Shown: positions 7,662 through 13,719 of the stretch, piece after piece
How positions within the stretch are numbered: the stretch's first letter is position 1
Layout of the letters: each line of letters opens with the position of its first letter
DNA from: Lachnospiraceae bacterium UBA7481
GTDB taxonomy: Bacteria > Bacillota > Clostridia > Lachnospirales > Lachnospiraceae
Reading direction: 5' to 3'
NCBI GenBank assembly: GCA_002478505.1
Contig: DLOP01000083.1
Location: 9,173 to 22,891, forward strand
DNA length: 13,719 bases
The notes under the pieces: generated by a model
What the model saw: only the letters and a program-made list of their open reading frames with translations
Databases searched by the model: none
What the model was told of the DNA's origin: nothing
Translations under genes and position numbers: made by a program

Positions 7662-8078
7662 ATGAATCATTATACACTGGAAGAATTGACTATGGGGATG
7701 ACAGAATCCTTTCAGGTAACTGTTACAAAAGAAATGCAGGAACAGTTTACCGCCCTTTCGGGGGATGTCAATCCGATGCATCTGACAGAAGCGTATGCCA
7801 GGGAACACGGATATGAACACAGGCTTGTTTATGGGATGCTTACGGCATCCTTTTATTCGACTTTGGCAGGAGTTTATCTGCCCGGAGAGCATTGTATCTT
7901 TCACGAGATCCATACAACGTTTAATGCACCTGTCTATGAGGGGGACGAGCTGACAGTAACTGGGGAGATCGTGGAGATCCATGAGGGATTTCAAAGAGTG
8001 AAAATAAAGGCATATATTAAAAATGCGAAAGGAAAGAAAGTATCGAGGGCGACGCTTGTTGTGGGGTGCAAAGGTTAA
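7662..8078 (+). CDS. MaoC-like (R)-hydroxyacyl dehydratase / enoyl hydratase
   Basis: 138-residue single hot-dog domain protein. The catalytic hydratase motif is intact: SGDVNPMH with Asp35 and His40, the same five-residue spacing as the Asp/His pair of PhaJ-type (R)-specific enoyl-CoA hydratases. YGMLTASFYSTLAG and FNAPVYEGDELTVTGEI further along are typical of the family. The length matches PhaJ-like enzymes. Family members add or remove water at C2-C3 of a thioester-bound acyl group. Placed between an ACP and an SDR, it probably acts on an ACP thioester; on a glyceryl group, loss of water would give an enol-pyruvyl species (inference). The start is at ATG, with AAGAAAGG (7641-7648) somewhat far upstream at 13 bases. 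It could serve a 3-hydroxyacyl chain instead. Confidence 0.9.
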   Translation: MNHYTLEELTMGMTESFQVTVTKEMQEQFTALSGDVNPMHLTEAYAREHGYEHRLVYGMLTASFYSTLAGVYLPGEHCIFHEIHTTFNAPVYEGDELTVTGEIVEIHEGFQRVKIKAYIKNAKGKKVSRATLVVGCKG

Positions 8079-8083
8079 AGGAG
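8077..8083 (+). promoter_or_regulatory. Strong ribosome binding site serving a 9-codon leader rather than the SDR start
   Basis: AAAGGAG overlaps the MaoC stop codon and is followed by an ATG at 8086, 33 bases before the SDR start. The SDR ATG itself has only a distant GAAAGG (8101-8106, 12 bases). The SDR frame is closed upstream by TAG at 8113, so the SDR cannot begin at 8086. Confidence 0.45.
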
Positions 8084-8085
8084 TA

Positions 8086-8115
8086 ATGCAGTATATTACA
8101 GAAAGGCAGCTATAG
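8086..8115 (+). other. Possible 9-codon leader ORF coupled to the SDR gene
   Basis: ATG at 8086 opens a nine-codon ORF (MQYITERQL) ending in TAG at 8113-8115, three bases before the SDR ATG. It carries the only strong Shine-Dalgarno sequence in this gap. Ribosomes finishing it would be placed to restart on the SDR, so it may be a translational-coupling device. It may also be chance; there is no sign of attenuation structure. Confidence 0.25.
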
Positions 8116-8118
8116 GAT

Positions 8119-8913
8119 ATGGAGAAGGAATGCAGGGATTTCGGAAAAACGTATTTGATGATTGGAGCGTCTTCTGATGTTGCAGTAGAATATATCAGAA
8201 GCCTTGCAAAACATTCCCGTAAAAATGCCAAAAACCCTATTCTAATATGTGCGCATTATTATAAAAATAAGGACAAGCTGGAAAAGATCGCCAAGGAATA
8301 TTCCGGGATCGAATTAAAACTTCTGCAGGCCGATCTGTCGGATGAGAATCAGGCATTGAAACTTGTCAATCAAGTGATGCAGTATGTCAAATATCCCAAT
8401 TATATCCTTCATTTCCCGGCTGTGACATTTGATTATATGCGTTATCGGGAGATTGATACAGATTATTTAAGGCATGAGATGAATGTCCAGTTGTATTCTT
8501 TCTTAATCATTACAAGGGAGTTTCTTCCGCTGATGCAAAAGGAATATGGCAACAGGGTGCTGGTAATGCTTTCTTCTTATGTGGAGGATGAACTTCCGCC
8601 AAAGTTTATGCCGGATTATATCGTAGCAAAATATGCGCTGCTGGGAGCTATGAAGGCGGCAGCCTCAGAGTATGGAGGGAAAAATCTAAAGATCAATGGT
8701 ATCTCTCCGATCATGATGGATACCAAGTTTTTATCCAAAATGGATCCCAGAATTAAGGAAATGACGGCAATGAAAAGCTCGATCAATAGAGTGCCGAAAC
8801 CGGAGGAGCTGATCCCGTATATTGATGAACTGTTGGATTCCGGTTGTACGAAGAATGGCTATAATCTGGTAGTGGATGAATCATATTTTGAAGCAAAGGA
8901 GCCAGAGGAATGA
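8119..8913 (+). CDS. SDR-family NAD(P)-dependent reductase (FabG-like)
   Basis: 264-residue short-chain dehydrogenase. The N-terminal cofactor motif is MIGASSDVAVEY, a variant of TGxxxGxG in which the last glycine is replaced by Ala. The catalytic Tyr167-Ile-Val-Ala-Lys171 (YxxxK) follows a MLSS pair (Ser152/Ser153) at normal spacing. NGISPIMMDT matches the usual segment after the active site. Such enzymes reduce a keto group on a sugar or an acyl thioester. Its place after FkbH, ACP and MaoC suggests reduction of an ACP-bound keto-acyl group, for example pyruvyl to lactyl or 3-ketoacyl to 3-hydroxyacyl; this is inference. The start is fixed by an in-frame TAG just upstream. It overlaps the next gene by 4 bases (ATGA). 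A role as a sugar dehydrogenase cannot be excluded. Confidence 0.88.
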   Translation: MEKECRDFGKTYLMIGASSDVAVEYIRSLAKHSRKNAKNPILICAHYYKNKDKLEKIAKEYSGIELKLLQADLSDENQALKLVNQVMQYVKYPNYILHFPAVTFDYMRYREIDTDYLRHEMNVQLYSFLIITREFLPLMQKEYGNRVLVMLSSYVEDELPPKFMPDYIVAKYALLGAMKAAASEYGGKNLKINGISPIMMDTKFLSKMDPRIKEMTAMKSSINRVPKPEELIPYIDELLDSGCTKNGYNLVVDESYFEAKEPEE

Positions 8914-10157
8914 TTAAGCTGGCAATACTATTTCAGGAGGATGAGATGGAGCATATGGATCTTTCTCATCCGGAATTCGGCAATCCCGGCATCGGCGGAA
9001 CTGCTTTTTGTTTTCTGCTTCTGATGAAATACCTGAATGATTATCGGGATCAGATTGACTATACCGCATATCAGATAAAAGAAAATCTCCTTCCGGCAAA
9101 AAAGACAGAGAAAATGGTTTCCATCCGGGAAGCATTGGATCAGGCTGTCTTAGATGGCAATGAGATGGTCCTGATCAGAAATCATCAGACAAAAGAAACT
9201 TATGACCTGATGGCGGATTATCCGTTAAAATATATTGTCTGGATGCATAATAAGCTGACCATCGAGGAGATCCGTCTGTTGGACCGCTGGGAAGCCGTCA
9301 GCCGTATTATCTGCGTCGGACGGGAGATGTATGATTATTATCTGGACGATCATATTATTCGTAAGATGGATGTAATCAGGAATATGTTCGTGCCGCCTGC
9401 GGGGGAGATGGTCAGAGGGGATGAGTATCCGCTGTATGTGACTTATACCGGAAGTCTGACATATGATAAAAATTTTCATTTATTGGCAGCGGCTTGGAAA
9501 GAGATCATCAGGCAGGTGCCGGACGCCCAGCTCCATGTCATCGGTTCCGGAAAATTGTACGATCAGAACAGTGCCATGGGAGCCATGGGAATTGCGGATA
9601 AGGAATATGAGGAATTGTTCCTTCCCCATCTTTGCGATCAGGAGGGAAATCTGCTGCCTTCCGTGTTTTTTCATGGGATCATGGGAGAGGAAAAGTATGA
9701 GATCTACAGACAGTCGGCAGTGGGAGTAGTCAATCCCATGGCGACGGAAACCTTCTGTTTATCGGCGATTGAAAAGGGAGCCTGTGGCATACCTGTAGTA
9801 TCACGGCGTAAAAACGGTCTGCTGGACACCGTACAGGATGGCAAAACAGGGATTCTTTATAAAGATGTAAAACAGCTTGCATCGGTGATTGTTGATCTTC
9901 TTGTGGATCAAGAAAAAAATATCCGTATGGGACATGCGGCAGCGGAATTTGCAAGAACAGAGTTTCTGCCGGAGAAGATCCTGCCGGAGTGGATCAGGGT
10001 ATTGACAGAGGTACATGATGGAAAATCCGCCAGATATCAGAGACCCACTGCCAATCTGGATAATAACGGCAAGTGGATACGCAGGATCTGGCATGGACTG
10101 CATAGCGTCTCTTTTTTAAAGGGGTTACCGTCCATTCATGATATTCAGAAAAAATAA
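8910..10157 (+). CDS. GT4-family glycosyltransferase
   Basis: 415-residue GT-B protein. GNPGIGGTAFCF near residue 30 is the glycine-rich acceptor-side loop. The donor domain begins at YTGSLTYDKNFHLLAAAW, with a PDAQLHVIGSG strand. The GT4 signature E-x7-E is present as ETFCLSAIE (Glu280 to Glu288), followed by CGIPVVSRRKNGLLDTV. These enzymes retain anomeric configuration and use nucleotide sugars; this one would extend the repeat unit in the cytoplasm. The protein overlaps the SDR gene by 4 bases, so translation of the two is probably coupled. An E in FFHGIMGEEKYEIY lies where GT4 proteins bind the donor diphosphate region. The C-terminal ~40 residues after VLTEV are basic and may touch the membrane. 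The sugar transferred is unknown. Confidence 0.88.
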   Translation: MIKLAILFQEDEMEHMDLSHPEFGNPGIGGTAFCFLLLMKYLNDYRDQIDYTAYQIKENLLPAKKTEKMVSIREALDQAVLDGNEMVLIRNHQTKETYDLMADYPLKYIVWMHNKLTIEEIRLLDRWEAVSRIICVGREMYDYYLDDHIIRKMDVIRNMFVPPAGEMVRGDEYPLYVTYTGSLTYDKNFHLLAAAWKEIIRQVPDAQLHVIGSGKLYDQNSAMGAMGIADKEYEELFLPHLCDQEGNLLPSVFFHGIMGEEKYEIYRQSAVGVVNPMATETFCLSAIEKGACGIPVVSRRKNGLLDTVQDGKTGILYKDVKQLASVIVDLLVDQEKNIRMGHAAAEFARTEFLPEKILPEWIRVLTEVHDGKSARYQRPTANLDNNGKWIRRIWHGLHSVSFLKGLPSIHDIQKK

Positions 10158-10169
10158 AGAGGGACTGTT

Positions 10170-11171
10170 TTGGAAGTCAGTGTATTAATAACAACTTATA
10201 ATATAAAAGATTATATTGTACAGACAATGGAATCTGTATTAAGCCAGGAGATGGCGTCTGCTTATGAGATATTGGTCGGAGATGACGGATCTGATGACGG
10301 AACGAGGGAGATACTTTTGGAATATGAAAAAAAGTATCCGGATCAGGTCAAGGTGTATTCCATGGAGAGAGAGGCAGGCAGGGTATACAACAGAGTAGAA
10401 CGTTCCGCGGCTAACCGTCTGAATCTTCTGAAAAAAGCGGAAGGAAAATACTGCACCTTTTTGGATGGGGATGATTACTATACGGCGGATAACCGGCTGC
10501 AGCGTATGGTAGAAGTATTGGAACGGACGGAGAATAGGGATTGTATCATGTGTGCGCATAATCTGATGATGGTGTATCCGGATGGAAGTCATACACCTTT
10601 GCTGAGGGCAAAAAGGGAGCGGAAGATATCTATGAAGCAGTACTGGAAATTGATGTTTGTACAGTCGAATGCTATTCTGTTCCGTAACCGCTATCGTGAA
10701 ATTCCGCCTACGGAGCATTGCGCCAGATATTTTGACGATAATAATATTACCTATTGGTTGTTTCAAATGGGAAAGATGTATTACCTTCCGGAGTGTATGG
10801 GAGCTTACCGGCAGGTGGCGGGTTCTTCCTGGAATGGAATCGACCGTTTGAAGAAAGCTGCCTCCAATATGATCGGTTATACAGTGGAGCTGGAGCTGAA
10901 CCCGAAAGGAAGAGGACTAAGCAATATCAGACATTATCCGGATTATGCCTATTTGTTCCGGCACAGAAAAGAGATTGGTCAGGAAAGCTGCGATCCGTTT
11001 TACAGTACTGCCATGCAGTACCAATTGACTGAAGCCATAAGGGTATATCATATGAAGGAAAGCAGGGGGATGCAATATTTAGGATTCTGCCTGCGTTATT
11101 TTACCAGTATGTGCGGTTACGCATGCGCAAAGCTGGAACGGGCATTGCAGAAAATAACCGGGAGATACTAA
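10170..11171 (+). CDS. GT2-family glycosyltransferase
   Basis: 333 residues with an N-terminal GT2 (GT-A) domain: VSVLITTYNIKDYI, then LVGDDGSDDGT (Asp38-Asp39) and the metal-binding LDGDDYY (Asp99-Gly-Asp101-Asp102). The region from about 190 on is less conserved and presumably sets acceptor choice; it includes a Trp-rich NITYWLFQMG and ends with a basic helix after CAKLERALQ. Inverting transfer of one sugar to the lipid-linked repeat unit is the expected role. TTG is chosen as start: AGAGGG (10158-10163) lies 6 bases upstream and the first residues open the fold directly, so there is little room for another start. The gap to the GT4 gene is 12 bases, consistent with one transcript. Confidence 0.88.
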   Translation: MEVSVLITTYNIKDYIVQTMESVLSQEMASAYEILVGDDGSDDGTREILLEYEKKYPDQVKVYSMEREAGRVYNRVERSAANRLNLLKKAEGKYCTFLDGDDYYTADNRLQRMVEVLERTENRDCIMCAHNLMMVYPDGSHTPLLRAKRERKISMKQYWKLMFVQSNAILFRNRYREIPPTEHCARYFDDNNITYWLFQMGKMYYLPECMGAYRQVAGSSWNGIDRLKKAASNMIGYTVELELNPKGRGLSNIRHYPDYAYLFRHRKEIGQESCDPFYSTAMQYQLTEAIRVYHMKESRGMQYLGFCLRYFTSMCGYACAKLERALQKITGRY

Positions 11172-11260
11172 GGAAGAACGGAATAAATAACCGCGTCCTT
11201 AAGAATGATAAACGATAGATTGCGGGCATAATGTAAGAAAGAACAGAGATGGAGATAAAA
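11172..11260 (+). other. Longest intergenic gap in the window; no clear signal
   Basis: The 89 bases between the two GT2 genes hold no convincing terminator hairpin. A CATAAT at 11227-11232 lacks a -35 at 16-18 bases. The stretch is AT-rich around 11181-11190 and otherwise unremarkable. I see only the ribosome binding region of the next gene in it. Confidence 0.4.
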
Positions 11261-12268
11261 ATGACAGAGAATCAGTTGGTCAGTATGATTGTTCCGATAT
11301 ATAAAGTGGAAAAATATCTGGGACAGTGCATTGAGAGTTTGATCGCCCAGACATATCATAATCTGCAGATTATTTTGGTGGACGACGGTTCGCCGGATCG
11401 CTGCGGTGAGATCTGTGAGGAATATGCAAAAAAAGATGAGCGTATCCTTGTTATTCATAAAGAGAACGGGGGCTTATCGGATGCGAGAAATGCCGGGATA
11501 GAGAAGGCGGAGGGTGAATGGTTCTGTTTGATAGATTCTGATGATTTTATTGCGCCGGATATGGTAGAAAGATTATATCAGCTGGTAAAGGAACATCGGG
11601 CAAAGCTGGCGTGGTGTGCCGTGGAAGAGGTAGAGGAAGAGGCGGAGTATCCTTTCGCCATGGGTGAAATAGGCGGGGAGAAAGAGGAGATCACGGTTTA
11701 TACACCTGTTGAGGCGGAAAAACAGTTTTATACGATGAATAAGCAGCAGTGCCTGATAACATGTAATAAAATGTTTCATAGAAGTTTATATGAAGCGATC
11801 CGTTTTCCGAAAGGCAAGCTTTATGAGGATGGATATACCATATACCGTACCATCTATATAGCGGAAAAGGTAGTAACGACATCCAGGCCATTGTATTATT
11901 ATCGCCAACGTCGTGGAAGTATCATGGCGGATCACAGTGACCGTATCTATCTGCCGTCGCTGGAGGCGGGAAAAGATAGACTGGATTTTTACCGTCAGAA
12001 TGGGGAAAAAGAACTGGTGCGTCTGGAAGTGAACCTTGCGTTATATACGTCGATCCATTTTTATCAGGTAATCAGGAAGAAAGAGATACGGCGTGAAATA
12101 AAAGAATGGTACAAAATGTTTTATGAGGAATATTTTAAGCAGGAGAAGTGGCCGTTGGCCAAGAGGATAAGGATGCGCTCTTTTTTGACCGGCAATCTAT
12201 GTTACCGATTTATCAGTGGATTTGAAGGGATATATAATCGATTAAGAAAAGATCAGGGGATCTCATGA
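11261..12268 (+). CDS. GT2-family glycosyltransferase (EpsJ/WaaE-type architecture)
   Basis: 335-residue GT2 enzyme with classic motifs: VSMIVPIYKVEKYL, ILVDDGSPDR (Asp41-Asp42), HKENGGLSDARNAG, and IDSDDF (Asp92, Asp94) for metal and donor binding. After the catalytic domain, TCNKMFHRSLYE and FPKGKLYEDGYT are typical of the large EPS/capsule GT2 group. ATGs occur at 11249 and 11261. The second is preferred because GGAG (11251-11254) sits 6 bases before it, and MTENQLVSMIVP is a normal family N-terminus. The C-terminal third is rich in basic and aromatic residues. It overlaps the next gene by 4 bases (ATGA), so the two are likely made together. Expected role: addition of one sugar to the repeat unit; donor unknown. 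Confidence 0.9.
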   Translation: MTENQLVSMIVPIYKVEKYLGQCIESLIAQTYHNLQIILVDDGSPDRCGEICEEYAKKDERILVIHKENGGLSDARNAGIEKAEGEWFCLIDSDDFIAPDMVERLYQLVKEHRAKLAWCAVEEVEEEAEYPFAMGEIGGEKEEITVYTPVEAEKQFYTMNKQQCLITCNKMFHRSLYEAIRFPKGKLYEDGYTIYRTIYIAEKVVTTSRPLYYYRQRRGSIMADHSDRIYLPSLEAGKDRLDFYRQNGEKELVRLEVNLALYTSIHFYQVIRKKEIRREIKEWYKMFYEEYFKQEKWPLAKRIRMRSFLTGNLCYRFISGFEGIYNRLRKDQGIS

Positions 12269-13248
12269 AGACGATTTTGTATTTAAACCATGATTTTTTT
12301 ATCTATGACCGGGCAATCGCGGAGGAACTGCGTAAGAGGGGATATGAGGTACTATTTCGTAAGTTTGTCCGGCAGGCGGGGTTTCTTGACCGCAGATTAT
12401 GTAAAAAGCATGGAATTACGTCGAGACAGTATGCTGCAGACCGCTGTCAGGCATCAATTTTATCGGAATTAACGAAAACAGGGCAGCAAGTAGATGTTGT
12501 TCTGGTAACTTCCGGGCAGGCGATGACGGAGGATACCTTAAAAAAACTTCATCAGATGTACCCACAGGCAAAATTTATCTGGAATTTATGGGACAGCATC
12601 AGACAGAACGATCATTTTGAATTACTTCAAAGTTATTTTGATATTTTGATTTCTTTTGATAAAATAGAGGCGGAACAGTACGGATTTTTGTATAGTCCTG
12701 ATTTTTATATCAAGGAAGTGACTGCGGAACAAAAAAAATATGATTATTGTTTTGTAGCCACCTATACGGAATATCGGAACAGTGTATTGCAGGATATGTT
12801 ATTAAGAGTTGGCGGAAAACGTAATTTCATCTACTTGAAAGAGACGCCAAATAACAGATGGCTTCCCACGATCCGACGGATCTGTTCCGGAGAAGATAAA
12901 AAGCTTGCCGAAAGAAATATTTATTATAAGGCTTTAGAATATGACGCTATGTTGGAGGTCTTTGCGCAGAGCAAATGTATCATTGATATTGCGCATCCGG
13001 GGCAGACCGGTCTGTCCATGCGGCCGTTTGAAGCTATGGCTGTCAAAAGCAAGCTGCTGACTACGAATGAAATGATTTGCAGATATGATTTTTATGATAA
13101 GAATAACATTTATATAGCAGATCCTGAGAATATGCAAATGCCGCCGGATGATTTTCTGGAGACTCCTTATAAGGACATACCGGAAGAAATCTACCGCAGA
13201 TATAGCGTTAGAAGCTGGTGTGATAATATACAGAGGTTGATCGAGTGA
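12265..13248 (+). CDS. CgeB-like / GT-B-type putative glycosyltransferase
   Basis: 327 residues. The opening MKTILYLNHDFFIYDRAIAE is a GT-B-like first strand and loop. The middle has VLVTSGQAMTE and FIWNLWDSI. The best landmark is IAHPGQTGLSMRPFEAM followed by KLLTTN (nt about 12990-13065), which matches the donor-binding end of CgeB-like and polysaccharide-biosynthesis GT-B proteins; here the glutamate of RPFE replaces the GT4-style E-x7-E. No membrane segment or signal is evident, so it should be cytoplasmic. Proteins of this kind occur in capsule and LPS clusters and are often called lipopolysaccharide biosynthesis proteins without known activity. Position in the operon (4-base overlaps on both sides) supports a role in repeat-unit synthesis. 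The family call is moderate; transferase activity is inferred. Confidence 0.7.
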   Translation: MKTILYLNHDFFIYDRAIAEELRKRGYEVLFRKFVRQAGFLDRRLCKKHGITSRQYAADRCQASILSELTKTGQQVDVVLVTSGQAMTEDTLKKLHQMYPQAKFIWNLWDSIRQNDHFELLQSYFDILISFDKIEAEQYGFLYSPDFYIKEVTAEQKKYDYCFVATYTEYRNSVLQDMLLRVGGKRNFIYLKETPNNRWLPTIRRICSGEDKKLAERNIYYKALEYDAMLEVFAQSKCIIDIAHPGQTGLSMRPFEAMAVKSKLLTTNEMICRYDFYDKNNIYIADPENMQMPPDDFLETPYKDIPEEIYRRYSVRSWCDNIQRLIE

Positions 13249-13719
13249 ATAATATCTACCGAAAAAGTAATGTGATAAAAACATATGGTTTGGCTATGAT
13301 CGAGCTGATCAGTGTGGTGCTGGCATTTCTGGCAGCATTACTGCTGCGTTTTGGTGATTTCCGTGTGGATGATCATCAGGAGATGTATTTTGCCTATGGT
13401 ATCTTTCTGATGGTACTGACGCTGCTCTATTCTGTCATGACAGATTGGAACAGGGATTTTTTTGAACGGGGCTATTTTAAAGAGGCCATAGCGGATGGAA
13501 AATATAATATCATCCTAGTCTTGCTGAGCAGCACATTTCTCGTTTTTACTAAAAATGCGGATATTCTGCGTAGCAGTCTCAATCAGATTCTCCCTGTCTG
13601 CAATGACCGGTATGCCACAGATCTCCTTCCCTATCATCTCCGCATCCATGATCGCCATCGATGTCAGCTCATAATTCCAATGCGGTTTTTCCAACGGGGC
13701 TATTTTAAAGAGGCCATAG
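13245..13719 (+). CDS. Polyprenyl glycosylphosphotransferase (WbaP/CpsE-like), N-terminus; 3' part chimeric and cut by window end
   Basis: GTG start at 13245 overlaps the previous stop as GTGA, with AGAGG (13232-13236) 8 bases upstream. The first ~108 residues fit the membrane domain of exopolysaccharide glycosylphosphotransferases: RKSNVIKTYGLAMIELIS, a first membrane segment ending LLLRFGDF, a second from MYFAYGIFL, FERGYFKEAI, and a third segment with LLSSTFLVFTKNADIL. These enzymes move a sugar-1-phosphate from a UDP-sugar to undecaprenyl phosphate and so begin repeat-unit synthesis. The catalytic C-terminal domain is not present. From about 13571 the frame stays open but the residues stop resembling the family, because the segment is inverted (see separate entry), and then FKEAI recurs in frame at the very end. 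Only 13245 to about 13570 should be trusted. Confidence 0.8.
   Translation, partial: MNNIYRKSNVIKTYGLAMIELISVVLAFLAALLLRFGDFRVDDHQEMYFAYGIFLMVLTLLYSVMTDWNRDFFERGYFKEAIADGKYNIILVLLSSTFLVFTKNADILRSSLNQILPVCNDRYATDLLPYHLRIHDRHRCQLIIPMRFFQRGYFKEAI
13465..13491 (+). repeat. Direct repeat copy 1 (27 bases, perfect)
   Basis: This stretch, starting AACGGGGCTATTTT and ending GGCCATAG, recurs exactly at 13693-13719. Here it encodes the natural RGYFKEAIA segment of the glycosylphosphotransferase. The base before it (G) differs from the base before copy 2 (C), so the identity is exactly 27 bases as far as can be seen. Confidence 0.95.
13571..13692 (-). pseudogene. Inverted fragment encoding a downstream part of a glycosylphosphotransferase
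   Basis: Read on the minus strand, this stretch gives an uninterrupted ~40-residue segment that includes WNYELTSMAIMDAEMIG and then EICGIPVIADRENLIETAT. That pattern is what follows the membrane domain in Lachnospiraceae-type polyprenyl glycosylphosphotransferases (the Rossmann-like CoA-binding region). The plus-strand reading of the same bases looks like no family. The simplest reading is that a downstream piece of the same gene is present in reverse orientation. Boundaries are approximate, within about 5 bases on each side. No start or stop belongs to it. Confidence 0.7.
13693..13719 (+). repeat. Direct repeat copy 2 (27 bases, ends at window edge)
   Basis: Exact copy of 13465-13491, offset by 228 bases (76 codons, so in the same frame) and in the same orientation. 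It lies immediately after the inverted fragment and runs to the last base of the window. A k-mer-sized exact repeat at a sequence end is typical of an assembly graph loop. Confidence 0.95.

Noticed and set aside
9463..9729. Plus-strand ORF inside the GT4 gene (also 3732-3959, 10657-10851 and 10754-11032)
   Set aside because: Out-of-frame shadows of conserved glycosyltransferase or MBOAT domains, with no family resemblance.
13571..13692. Plus-strand continuation of the glycosylphosphotransferase through this segment as a novel domain
   Set aside because: The forward residues resemble nothing, while the reverse strand matches the expected downstream part of the same family; an open frame over 40 codons is not strong evidence.

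Overview
The window looks like part of a surface-polysaccharide (capsule or exopolysaccharide) gene cluster from a low-to-mid GC Gram-positive bacterium. Clostridia of the Lachnospiraceae type fit best: strong GGAGG-like ribosome binding sites, TTG and GTG starts, AT-leaning codon use, and proteins that resemble gut Firmicute families. This placement is inferred from style and cannot be proven here. All supported genes lie on the plus strand with short gaps or 4-base overlaps, and I see no clear terminator, so most or all of it may be one operon. No RNA gene, CRISPR array or insertion sequence was found.

Layout. 3-686 is the C-terminal part of a GT10 alpha-fucosyltransferase cut by the left edge. 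742-3073 holds a polytopic DUF6056-like membrane protein and a GtrB/DPM1-like polyprenyl-phosphate glycosyltransferase, which look like a two-gene lipid-linked sugar-addition unit. 3098-5533 holds an MBOAT acyltransferase and a membrane-anchored SGNH-like partner, the usual arrangement for O-acylation of an extracytoplasmic glycan. 5583-8913 holds FkbH (HAD-IIIC glyceryl transferase/phosphatase), a free-standing acyl carrier protein, a MaoC-like hydratase/dehydratase and an SDR reductase. 8910-13248 holds four more glycosyltransferases (GT4, GT2, GT2 and a CgeB-like GT-B protein). 13245 to the right edge begins a polyprenyl glycosylphosphotransferase, the enzyme class that starts repeat-unit synthesis on undecaprenyl phosphate.

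How the genes may work together. The glycosylphosphotransferase and the GT4/GT2/GT10 enzymes would build a fucose-containing repeat unit on a lipid carrier in the cytoplasm. The GtrB-like/DUF6056 pair could add a side-chain sugar outside. The most interesting part is the middle. FkbH can load a glycerate-derived C3 unit onto the ACP. Dehydration by the MaoC protein and reduction by the SDR could turn glyceryl-ACP into pyruvyl-ACP and then lactyl-ACP. The adjacent MBOAT/SGNH pair could pass that acyl group (glyceryl, lactyl or another short hydroxyacyl) to the glycan. That pathway is inference; the gene families are visible directly.

The last ~150 bases are abnormal. The glycosylphosphotransferase reading frame runs into a segment whose minus strand encodes what looks like a downstream part of the same protein family, and the window then ends on an exact 27-base copy of sequence found 228 bases earlier. 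This is most simply an assembly or amplification chimera. No nucleotide-sugar synthesis genes, flippase (Wzx) or polymerase (Wzy) are visible, so these must lie elsewhere.
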